64,000 nucleotides of DNA, taken from Odobenus rosmarus divergens (taxonomy: Eukaryota; Chordata; Mammalia; Carnivora; Odobenidae). The DNA is taken from contig NW_004450479.1 in NCBI RefSeq assembly GCF_000321225.1, forward strand, positions 168,728-232,727, read 5' to 3'. Positions 38,529 to 50,500 of the stretch are shown piece by piece. The notes beneath the pieces are model-generated. The model was not told the DNA's origin, made no database searches, and was given only the letters and a program-made list of their open reading frames with translations. Made by a program: the position numbers and the translations under genes. Position 1 is the first letter of the stretch, and the number at the start of each line of letters is the position of its first letter.

Positions 38529-41500
38529 GTATATACACACACACCCCACATCTTCTTTATCCATTCATCTGTCAGTGGACATCTTTCCATAGTTTGGCTG
38601 TTGTTGATAGTGCTGCTATAAACATTGGGGTGCATGTACTCCTTTGAATGTGTATTTTTGTATCCTTTGGGTAAATGCCTGGTAGCGCAATGGCTGAATT
38701 ATAGGGTAGTTCTATTTTTAGCTTTTTTGAGGATCTGCCATATTAGTCTCCAGAGTGTCTGCACCAGTTTGCATTCCCACCAACAGTACAAGAGGGTTCT
38801 CCTTTCTCCACATCCTCGCCAACATTTATCGTTTCCTGAGTTGTTGATTTTAGCCATTCTGACTGGTGTGAGGTGATATCTCATCATGGTTTTGAATTGT
38901 GTTTTCCTGATGGTGAGTGATGCTGAGCATCTTTTCATGTGTCTGATAGCCATCTGGATGTCTTCTTTGGAAAAATGTCTATTCATATCTTCTGTCCATT
39001 TTTTTTTTTTTTTGCTTTCACATAATTTTATTTTTTTCCTTTTTTTAATTATTTTTTTATTTGTTATGTTAGTCACCATACAGTACATCATTAGTTTTTG
39101 ATGTAGTGTTCCGTGATTCATTGTTTGCGAATAACACTGAGTGCTCCATGCAATATGTGCCCTCCTTGATACCCATCACCATGCTCACCCATCCCCCACC
39201 CCCCTTTAAAACCCTATTTGATGCCCAGAGCCCATAGTCTCTCATGGTTTGTCTCCCTCCCTGATTTCCCCACCTTCATTTTCCCCTTCCTTCTCCTAAT
39301 GTCCTCCATGCTATTCCTTATGTTCCACAAATAAGTGAAACCATATGGTAATTGTCCCTCTCTGCTTGACTTACTTCACTTAGCATAATCTCCTCCAGTC
39401 CCATCCATGTTGATGCGATGTTGGGTATTCATCCTTTGTGATGGCTGAGTAATATTCCATTGTATATATGGACCACATCTTCTTTATCCATCCATATCCC
39501 ATATCTGTTGAAGGGCATCTCGGCTCCTTCCACAGTCTGGCTGTTGTGGACATTGCTGCTATAAACACTGGGGTGCAGGTGCCCCTTCAGATCACTACAT
39601 TTGTATCTTTGGGGTAAATACCCAGTAGCGCAATTGCTAGGTCATAGGGTAGCTCTATTTTTAACTTTTTGAGGAAGCTTCACACTGTTTTCCAAAGTGG
39701 CTATACCAACTTGCATTCCCACCAACAGTGTAAGAGGGTTCCCCTTTCTCCATAACCCCTCCAACATTTTCTGTTTCTTGTCTTGTCAATTTTTGCCATT
39801 CTAACTGGTATGAGGTGTTATATGTCAATGTGTTTTTGATTTGAATTTCCCTGATGGCTAATGATGTTGAACATTTTTTCATGTGTCTCTTAGCTATTTG
39901 TCTTCTTTGGAGAAGTGTCTGTTCATGTCTTCTGCCCATTTTTTGACTTATTTGTTTTTTGGGCGTTGAGTTTGAGAAGTTCTTTATACATCTTGGATAC
40001 TGGCCCTTTATCTGTAGTGTCATTTGCAAATATCTTCTCCCATTCCGTGGGTTGTCTCTTTGTTTTGTTGACTGTTTCCTTTGCTGTGCAGAAGCTTTTT
40101 ATCTTGATAAAGTCCCAGAAGTTCATTTTCGCTTTTGTTTCCCTTGCCTTTGGAGACGTGTTTTGGAAGAAGCTGCTGTGGCTGATGTTACTGCCTATGA
40201 TCTCCATTTCTTAACTAGATTATTTGTTTCTTGGGTGTTGAGTTTAATAGGTTCTTTATAGATTTTGGATACTAGCCCTTTATCAGATATGTTCTTTGCA
40301 AATATCTTCTCCCATTCTGTAGGCTGCCTTTTAGTTTTCTTGATTGTTTCCTTCACTGTGCAGAAGCTTTTTATCTTGATGAAGACCTAATAGTTCATTT
40401 TGGCTTTTGTTTCCCTTGTCTAGTAAGAAATTGCTATGGCTGATATCAAAGAGGTTCCTGCCTGTGTTCTCCTCTAGGATTTTGATGGATTCCTGTCACA
40501 TTTGGGTCTTTCATCCATTTTGAATTTATTTCTGTGTGTGGTGTAAGAAAATGGTCCAGTTTCATTCTTCTGCGTATTGCTGTCCAGTTTTCCCAACACC
40601 ATTTGTTGAAGAGACTGTCTTTTTTCCACTGGATACTCTTTCCTGCTTTATTGAATATTAGTGTCCCATAGACTTGAGGGTCCATTTCTCAGTTTTCTCT
40701 TCTGTTGCATTGATCTGTGTGTCTGTTTTTGTGCCAGTACCGCACTGTCTTGATGACCACAGTTTTGTAATAGAGCTTGAAGTCTGGAATCGTGATGCCT
40801 CCAGCTTTGCTTTCTTTTTTCCCCCCGAATTGCTTTGGCCATTTGGGGTCTTTTATGGTTTCATACAAATTTTAGGATTGTTTGTTCCAGGTCTGTAAAA
40901 AACGCTGGTGTTATTTTGATAGGAATTGTATTAAATGTGTGGATTGCATCCCAATGCAATCCACATAGTATAGTATGGACACATACTATAGTATGTGTCC
41001 ACACATAGTATGGACATTGTAATAATGTTTCTTCTTCCAATCCATGAGTATGGAATGTTTTTCCATTTCTTTATGTCCTCTTCAATTTCTTTCATAAGTA
41101 TTGCATAGTTTCAGAGTAAAGATCTTTTACCTCTTTGGTTAGGTTTATTCCTAGGTATTTTAGGGTTTTTGGTGCAGTTGTAAATGGGATCAATTCCTTG
41201 ATTTCTGTTTCTGTTGCTTCATTATTGGTATATAGAAATGCAACAGATTTCTGTTCATTGATTTTATATCCTGCATGTATTATTTCTACCAATTTTTTGG
41301 TAGATTCTTTCAGCTTTTCTACATAGAGTATCATGTCATCTGCAAATAGTGATAGTTTGACTTCTTCCTTGCCTATTTGGATGCCTTTTGTTTCTTTCTG
41401 TTGTCTGATTGCTGAGGCTAAGACTTCCAGTACTATGTTAAATAGTAATGGTGAGAGTGGACATCCCTTTCTTGTTCCTGACCATAGGGAAAAAGCTCTC

Positions 41501-44500
41501 AGTTTTTCCCCATTGAGGATGACCATAGCTGTGGGTCTTTCATGTATAGCTGTTGTGATGGTGAGCTGTGTTCCCTCTATCCCTGCTTTGTTGAGGGTTT
41601 TTATCAAGAATGGATGCCATATTTTGTCAAATGCTTTTTCAGTATCTAGTGAGAGGATCATATGAATCTTATCCTTTCTTTTATTAATGTAGTACATCAC
41701 ATTGATTTGTGGATATTGAACCACCCTTGCAGCCCAGGAATAAATTCCACTTGGTCGTGGTGAATAGTCCTTTTAATGTACTGTTGAATTTGATTTGCTA
41801 GTATTTTATTGAGAATTTTTTCATCCATATTCCTCAAGGTTATTGGCCTGTAAGTCTTCCTTTTAGTGGAGTCTTTGTCTGGTTTTGGTATCAGGGCAAT
41901 GCTGACCTCATAGAAAGAGTTTGGGAGTTTTCTTTCCATTTCTGTTTTTTGGAACAGTTTGAGAAGAATAGGTATTAATTCTTCTTTAAATATCTCATAG
42001 AATTCTGCTGGGAAACCATCTGGCCCTGGAATTTTGTTTGTTGGGAGATTTTAGATTACTGCTTCAATTTCTTTGCTGGTTATGAGTCTGTTCAAATTCT
42101 CTATTTCTTCCTGTTTCAGTTTAGGTAGTTTATACGTTTTTGGAAATGCATCCATTTCTTCCACATTGCCCAGTTAGTTGGCATATAGTTGCTCATAATA
42201 ATCTCTTATAATTGTATTTCTGCAATGTTGTTTGTGATCTCTCCTTTTTCATTCATGATTTTATTTATTTGGGTCTTTTTTCTTTTTGATGAGTCTGGCC
42301 AGGGGTTTATCAATTTTATTAATTCTTTCAAAGAACCAGCTCTTAGTTTTGTTGATCTGTTCTACAGGGTTTTTTTTATTTCAATATTATTTATTTCAGC
42401 TCTAATCTTTATTATTTCTTTCTTCTGCTGGGTTTAAGCTTTATTTGCTATTCCTTTCCAGCTCCTTTAGGTGTAAAGTTAGGTTGTGTATTTGAGACTT
42501 TTCTTGCTTCTTAAGGTCTGTATTGCTCTATACTTCCCTCTTAGAACTGCCTTCACTGCATCCCAAAGGTTCTGGAATGTTGTGCTTTCATTTTCATTTG
42601 TTTCTATGTATTTTTTAATTTCTTCCTTAATTTTCTGGTTAACCCATTCATTCTTTGTAGGATGTTCTTTAACCTCCATGTATTGTGGTCTTCCCCAATT
42701 TTTTCTTGTGGTTGACTTTTCAAGTTTCATAGTATTGTGGTCTGAAAATATGCATGGTATGATCTCAGTCTTTTTGTACTTGTTGAGGGCTGATTTATGA
42801 CCCAGAATGTGATCTATCCTGGAGAAAGTTCCATGTGCACTGTGTATTCTGCTGCTTTAGAATAAAATGTTCTGAATATACCTGTTAAGTCAGTCTGGTC
42901 CAGTGTGTAAAACAAAGCCATTGCTTCCTTGTTGATCTTCTGCTTCGATGATCTGTCCATTGATGTGAGTGGGGTGTTAAAAGTCCCTACTATTATTGTA
43001 TTATCATCAATGAGTTTCTTTTTGTTTGTTATTAATTGATTCATATATTTGGCTGCTCCCAGGTTGGGGGCATAAATATTTACAATTGTTAGATCTTCTT
43101 GATGGGTAGACCCCTTAATTATGATAGAGTGCCCTTCTTCATCTCTTGTTACAATCTTTGGTTTAAAATCTAGTTTGTCTGATACAAGGATGGCTACCCC
43201 AGCTTTCTTTTGATGTCCATTAGCATGGTAGATGGTTCTCCACTCCCTCACTTTCAACCTGCAGGTGTTTTTAGGTCTAAAATGAGTCTCTTGTGGGCAA
43301 CTTATTAGATGGGTCTTGTTTTTTTTTTCAGCTCAGGTCTTGGTCTCAGGGTCGTGAGTTCAGGCCCTGCATTGGGCTCCACGCTGGGCATGGAGCCTAC
43401 CTGTTAAAAAAATCTTTTGTGGGGCGCCTGGGTGGCTCAGTCAGTTAAGCATCTGCCTTCAGCTCTGGTCATGATCCTGGGGTCCTGGGATCAAGTCCTG
43501 CGTCGGGCTGTCGGCTCAGCGGGGAGCCTGCTTCTCCCTCTCCCTCTGCTACTCCCCCTGCTTGTGCTCTCTCTCTCAAATAAATAAAATCTTTTTAAAA
43601 AATCTTTTGTGTTTTTAAATAAATGTCAGAGTCATTTGTTAATTTTCACAGAATCTCCAGTGAGGATTTTGATTGGAATTATGTTGAATCCGTAGATCAG
43701 TTACAGGAGGACTGACTTCTTTATGGTATTCAGTTTTCCTAACAGTGAACATATCTCCATTTGTCTCTTTATCTCAGTAGCCATGCATGGTTTTCATACT
43801 AGAGGGCTTGCAATCCTTTAGTAAATTAATTCCTTGATATCTGGTTTCTAAAAAACATTTTTTATCAGCTTTACTGAGATGTAATTCACATAAAATGCCC
43901 CTGCTTAAAGTGTACGATTCAGTGGTTTTTAGGACGTTCACAGTGTAGTGCAATCATCACCACTGTCTAATTTGGGGACATTGCCATCACCACAAGATAA
44001 CACCCCCCCCCCATGTAGCTCTCTCGATCCCCCAGCTCCCAGCCAGGCCCACCGGCCCCCTTTCTGTCTCTGTGGGATTGCCCATTCTGGACATTTCCTG
44101 TAAGTGTTAGCACCAACGTGCTTTGGTCTCTATGACCGGCTTCCTTTGCTTTCTCATCACGTTGCAGCCTGTGTCAGAGCTCCGTTTCTTCCTTTGTGGC
44201 ATCATGGTCCACTGTATGCAGGGACACATCTTGTTTATCCATATACCACTTGACGAGCATTCGGGTTGTTTCTCCTTTTAGCTGTTAGCAAAACGTGGCC
44301 ATGAACATTCCTGTACACGTTCCTGTGTGGACAGATGTGTTCAGTTCTCGTGGGTATAGACCCAGGAGTGGTGTTGCTGGGCCATAGGGTTACTCCGTGT
44401 TTAGCATTTTGAGGAATTGCCAGACTGCTTTCCGGAGTAGCTGTACCACTTTACATTCTCACCAATAATATAGGAAAATAATCTGATGTTTTTTGATATT

Positions 44501-47500
44501 ATTGTAAGTGGCATCATGTAAAAAATTTTGTAGGTATAAAGAAATTAATTTAACTATATTTATTAATCTTGTATTCAGGAACCCTGCTAACTTTACTTTT
44601 AATTCCAATATTTCTCTGTTGATTCTTTTGGGTTGTTTATGTATACAATCATTTTTTCCTCTTTCTAAGCCTTGTGCTTTTTATTTCTTTTTCTTGACTT
44701 GAGTCTCTAGTCAGGTGTTAACCAGAAGTCACGATAGTGGGCATCCTCATCTCCTTTCCAATCTCAAAGAGCGCGCTGAACCCTTTCCCTGTTAAGTACA
44801 CTGTTTGCTGTGGATATTTATCATATCTGCCCTTAATAAAGTCAGGGAAGTTCTCTTCCAAAGCTGGAGAAAGAGCGGATGGCCCAGGCGGAGGAAGGTC
44901 TTGTCGCTGCACCCGCTGGGCATGTCCCCCACAGCTGCTGGGGTCCTCTGCTCAGGGCCTGCCCCACGGGCGAGAAGACCCCCAGCATCAGCGCAGATGT
45001 GGCCTCTGCACCCATTTTCTCCCAGTCTGGGGCGCTCCGTTCACTTTCTTGTTAAATCTGCACAAAAAATTTAAATTTTGATGAAGCCCCATTTGTCAAA
45101 GTTTTCTTTGAGGATTCTTTGCTTCACTCAGGGTCACCAAGATTCTTCTAAGAGTTTACGGTTTTAGCTCTCACATTTAGGTCCATGATCCACTTTGGAT
45201 TCATTTTGTATGTGGTGGGGGTCTGTGTTCATTTTTCCCTTCCAGTCCCCAGGTCCCAGCCCCTTCTTTGCAGGTTCTCGGCTTGCAGTCTGCCTGTGGG
45301 TCTGCACACGCATCTCCTGCCCAGGCCGTAGCTCTGTGGCCATGAACTTTGAATCAGAAAGTGTAAGCTCTCCACCGTGTTTCTTCTTTTGTCAACACTG
45401 CCGTTCTGGTTCTTTATATCTCCGTGGGAATTTCAGGGGCAGCTTGCCAGTTTCTGTAAAAACTCAAGTTTGAGATTTGGATTTGGATTGTAGTGAATCC
45501 CTAGGTCAGTCTGGGGAGAATTGTTTTGTAATATCTAGTCTTCTGATCCATGAATGTGGGATGTCTCTCTGTTCATTTAGATCTTTCACTTCTTTCAACG
45601 ATGTTTCCTAATTTCCACTGTACAAGTCTAGCACTTCTTTTGTTAAATGTATATGCGTTTTATTCTTTGATGTGACTGTGAATGTATTTTCTTAATTTTA
45701 TTTTCAGATTGTTTGATGCTAGTATATAGAAATACAATTGAACTTTTTAACTGTAATTTGTATTTATTTTTTTATCATTGTATTTTATTTCATCACAAGT
45801 GCACTCCTTAATCCCCATCACCTGTTTCACCCACCCCCCCGACCTGTCCTCTAGTGACCGTCAGTGTGTTCTGTAGTTCAGAGTGTGTTTCTGTTTGTTT
45901 CTCTCTTTTTCCCTTTGTTCGTTTGTTTTGTTTCTTAAATTCTGCATGTCAGTGAGATCATATGATAATTGTTTTTCTCTGATTGACTTATTTCACTTAG
46001 CATAACACCCTCCAGTTCCATCCACGTCATTGCAAATGGCAAGATCTCATTCCTTTTGATGGCTGCATAATATTCCATTGTGTATATATGCCACATCTTC
46101 TTTATCCATTCATCTGTCGATGGACATCTTGGCTCTTTCCACAGTTTGGCTATTGTGGACATTGCTGCTATAAACACTGGGGTGCAGGTGCCCCTTCGGG
46201 TCCCTACATTTGTATCTTTGGGGTAAATACCTGGTAGTGCAATTGCTGGGTCATGGGTAGCTCTATTTTCAACTTTTTGAAGAACCTCCATACTGTTTTC
46301 CAGAGGGGTTGCACCAGCTTGCATTCCCACCAAGAGTGTAGGAGGGTTCCCCTTTCTCCGCATCCTTGCCAACATCTGTCGTTTCCTGACTTGTTAATTT
46401 TAGCCATTCTGACAGGTATGAGGTGGTATCTCATCATGGTTTTGATTTGTATTTCCCTGATGCCAAGTGTTGTTGAGCATTTTTTCATGTGTCTGTTGTC
46501 CATCTGTATTTTTCTTTAGAAGAATGTCTATTCATGTCTTTTGCCCATTTTTTTTTAAACTTTTTATTTATTTATTCTTGAGAGACAGAGAGAGAGAGAG
46601 AGGCAGAGGGAGAAGCAGGCTCCCCGCTGAGCAGGGAGCCCGATGTGGGACTCGATCCCAGGACCCTGGGATCATGACCTGAGCCGAAGGCAGACGCTTA
46701 ACCATCTGAGCCACCCAGGCGCCCATTTTTAATTGGATTATTCATTTTGGGAGTGTTGAGTTTTATAAGTTCTTTATATATTTTACATTCTAGCCCTTTA
46801 TGGGATGTGTTGTTTGCAAGTATCTTCTCCCATTCCATAGATTGCTTTTTTTTTTTTTTCATAGTGAAGCTTCTTCCATGTGGCCTCTTCTCTCTTTTTA
46901 GTTGTGTCAGTCTTCAGATCCATTTCTGGGGTATTTGGGACGATTTGATAGTTGTCTAATTGTGTTCATGGTGTGAGGCATGCCTAGGGTCCTCCTACTC
47001 TCCCACCATCTTCCTGCTCCTAGTAGGTTGACTTTTAGTTTTGTGGATGAAAGACCTAAATGTGAGACTATAAAAATCCTGGAGGAGAACACAGGGAGTA
47101 ATATCTTTGATATCAGCCGTAGCAACATTTTTCTAGATGTGTTCCTGAGACACAGGAAATAAAAACAAAAATAAACTATTGGGACTTCATCAAAATAAAA
47201 AGTTTCTGCACAGTGAAGGAAACTATCAACAGAAATACAATTTATTTTTGTGTTTTGATCTTGTATTCTATGACCTTGCTGAACTTGTTTATTAAATAGC
47301 TTAGTATTTTTTTGTAGATTCTTTAGGATTTTCTAAATACAAAATCATGCCGTCTGCAAATCAAGGCAGTGTCATGTCTTCCTTTCCAATCTGGATGCCT
47401 TTTATCCTCCTTTCTTGTCTGGTTCCACTGACCAGAGGCTCCATGCAGTGCTGTGAGTGCGAGGGCACCTTTGAGATGTTAACTGGAGGGTTTTGTAGGT

Positions 47501-50500
47501 GCCTTTTATCAAGATGGGGAAGTTCCTTTCTATTCCTATTGAGAATTTTTATCCTGAATGACCATAAGATTTTGTGAAATCCTTTTTCTGCATTTATTGA
47601 GATTGTCATATAGCAATTGTTCTTTTTTCTGTCCTTTTCACGTATGACATTAATTGGCTTTCAGATGGTGAAGCACCCTTCACTCCTGGGGAAATCCCAC
47701 TAGACCATGGAACAGTCCTTCGTGTATGTTGCTGGTTGGCTTGCCAGTATTTGGTCAAACAGTCCTTTTGTCTATGTTCATGCCCAGTATTGCTCTGTAG
47801 CTTTCTTATGGCCTCCTTATCTAGCGTCGGTACCGGCTAACGTCAGCCACTTAGAGGGAAGTGGGATGTATCCCTACCGCTGCTATTTCTGGAGACTTTG
47901 TGAAGGCAACGTACCATTTCTTCTTCTTTTCTTTTTTAAGATTTTATTTCTAAATAATCTCTACACCCAACGTGGGTCTCAAACTCACAACCCTGAGATC
48001 AAGAGTCACATGTGCCACTGACTAAGCCAGACAGGCGCCCCCTTTTCTTCTTTAAATGTCTGGTAGAATTCACTCTTCATGCCGTCTGAACTTGGACTTC
48101 CTTGTGGGGAGAGATTTTTAATTCCTAATTCAGTATATATATATATATATATATATATTACTTTTTATAGATCTATTTGGATTTTGTATTTCTTCTTTAG
48201 TGAATTTCGGACACCCACGTCTTTCTCGGAGTCGTGCGTTTCATCTGAACCGTCTTACTGGCCTGTGGTTGGTCCGGGCCCTCCCGCGGTTCTCTTCCCT
48301 TCTGTGAGGCCGGCCCTGCTGTCTTCCTCTTCGTCCCAAAATCTACTTCCTTGTGTCTTTTCTCTTTCTCTGTCCAGCTCAGGAGTCAACAGAGGACAGC
48401 TCACGGGCCAAAACCACTGGCAGCCTGTTTTTTATGGTCTCTAAGGTAAAAATGGTCTTTTTTTTTTTAAAGTGTTGTAAAAACAAAACAAACAAACAAA
48501 CAGAAGAATATTGGCAGCAACCACATATGGCCGCAAAGACTAAAATATCTAGTATCTGGGCCTTTATAGAAAAAGTTTGCTGGTCTCTAGCATAGCTAAA
48601 GGGTTGTTAAATTTCTTGTTGTTTTCAAAGAACCAACCATTGTCTCAGCTGATTTTTCTCTAGTGTTTTCCTTTTCTCTATTTCTATATCTGCTCAAATC
48701 TTTACTATTTTCTTCTGTTTACTTTTCGTTTAGTTTGCTCTTTTTCGTTGCTGTTTCCTAAAAAACCTGTCTTTGTTGGCACAGGCATGGCCTTAGCTGT
48801 GTCGCTGTGTCACGTTTTCCCCTCCACTCAGCTCAGAAAACATCGTGGTTTCTTCTTACGCTCGCTGTCTGTCTGGAAGTGCCTTGTTCATCTCCACGTG
48901 TTGGGGGTAGATTTCCACAGTGTCCTCCTGTTTTTGATTTCTGACTTAATTTCGTTGTGGTCAGAGAACATACCTTCTGTGATCTCAGTACTTTGAACAC
49001 TGTGGGCCCTGCCATGGGCTGAACGCTGGGCGATGGCACGGCCCCCCTTCTCTGCGGGCGCCCGTGCCGCAGTCCTGTCCGGTATGCATGGGGAGCGCCG
49101 AGTCCCAGCTCTTACCCATTTCTCTCCTCAGGACTGTGCATTTGTGCGGCTCCCTCCGGTGTTGCGGTGTGCAGCTGCACTCGCAGCCGTCCCCTTTCTG
49201 ACGGGTTGGACTCCGTCCCCAGGCCGCCCCCCTCTGTCTCCCGCGAGGGTCTTCCACCCTCTCCCATGTCCCCTCGTTCTGTCTTTGAGCCTGAAGTCTG
49301 TCTCTTGCAAATAGCATATGGGTGGATCTTGTTTTGTTTCTGTGTTTGTTTTTTAAAATGCAGTCTGACAGTCTTTACTTCTGGTTAAAGAATGAGTTTA
49401 ATCACATTTGTTGTTTTTTACTTGACAGTGTGCATGCCTGCCATTCCCTGTTTATTTTCCATCTCACGCATTCATTCATTCATTCCTCCATTCTTCCCCT
49501 GCTGCCTCTGCCTTTTTTACTGAATAGATATTTTCTGTGGTCTTACTTATGATTATTCATTTTTAACTCTTTTGAATTATTTTCTTAATGGTTGCTTTCT
49601 GGGAGTCTTACTAGTGTGTTGTTTCGTATGTTTTACTCACGTGCCTAGTTACCCTTGTGCACCGGCCGCTGTGTCCGAACACTCCCTGTGCAGTTTGAGG
49701 CCTCAGACAAGAGTCCACTTCCTCCGAGGTTCTCCCTGCTTTTTCCGGGTACCTGGGAGAGCCGCCATCCTGGGACCACCAGGGCAGTGCACCTCAGACC
49801 CCTCTCACCCTGGGAAGGTCGGGGCTTCGGCCTGAGCAGCACCCGCCCCCCTCCCCAGTTGTGAGCAGCCTGGTCTCTGACTTCCCTCCTCTCAGAACCA
49901 GGATCAGCGAGGCCTTCGGGGCAAAAGTGGCTTGTGTTTTCTGGGTTTATACCTTCATGTGGATCTGAGCCCAGTGCCTGCCAGTGCTTCTCCTTAACTC
50001 TCCGTTACTGTTGCAGACTTTTAAAATATTTGATACATCTCTTAGCTGAACAGAGCAGGAGTTTAGTGTGTCACTTCTGCCAGGTGGAATTTGGAGGCAC
50101 CTGAACTCGGGGCACGACCTGGCATGCTCAAGCTATGTAGCAAACCGTGAGCAGGAAACTTTTCCGTAACTCGGAGTTTGAGCAGAGACACACAGGAAGC
50201 TACCATATGTAAGTCCCTTGACCCTGTGCTTTGGAAGCAGGCTTTCAACCTGGAGTGTGGGTCCTGAGTGTGGAGGCCTGACCACGTAACTTTTGCCTGT
50301 CTTCCAGTCTACATGTCTGAAAGCCAAGCATAAGGACACTTGACAAAAAAAAAACCAAAATCAACTTTTCATTCTGCCATAGAGGGAGATCTTCTTGTGG
50401 CTGAGGGTAACTTTCATCTGCAGGCAGCCCATCCCATACTCCACGTGTCCCAGGCTTCTGTCCGCCTCTAGCTTTTGCCTGATGGTGGTGGTCCCCAAGA

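Larger units (their letters stand above)
37884..43328 (-). mobile_element. LINE-1 copy A, 5'-truncated, interrupted
   Basis: The minus strand carries, from right to left, the ORF2 endonuclease region (42814-43257; [14 protein letters not shown] is visible, and the expected catalytic-loop Asp is replaced in VGTFNTP), the linker (42479-42730), the reverse transcriptase (41092-41939, with the FADD motif at the active site) and the C-terminal region and 3' UTR down to about 38099. It starts inside the endonuclease, so the copy is 5'-truncated. Several frameshifts separate the open segments. It has target-site duplications of cagctcaggtctt at 37871-37883 and 43329-43341. L1-B and one SINE interrupt it. 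It cannot be autonomous. Confidence 0.92.
45740..47230 (-). mobile_element. LINE-1 copy C with 5' inversion
   Basis: The target-site duplication agaaatacaatt is at 45728-45739 and 47231-47242. The left part (45740-about 46850) is minus-oriented L1: 3' UTR, then ORF2 C-terminus at 45935-46375 ([19 protein letters not shown]). It reaches 'cttctcccattccatagatt'. The right part (about 47043-47230) is plus-oriented and ends '...gaaggaaactatcaac', which is the ORF2 sequence that directly precedes that point in L1. This is the twin-priming arrangement. A SINE interrupts the left part. Confidence 0.9.
47243..49430 (-). mobile_element. Antisense L1 that hosts L1-C
   Basis: Antisense ORF2 continues across the L1-C insertion: 45650-45727 ('gattgtttgatgctagtata') joins 47243 onward ('gatcttgtattctatgacct', 'catgccgtctgcaaatcaag'). 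It ends in endonuclease-region DNA near 49300 ('gtctgtctcttgcaaatagc'). It is diverged, with a GC-rich stretch at 48990-49280. Confidence 0.7.

Noticed and set aside
41092..43257. L1 ORF2 as an active gene
   Set aside because: The copy is 5'-truncated, frameshifted, missing an endonuclease aspartate, and interrupted by later insertions.
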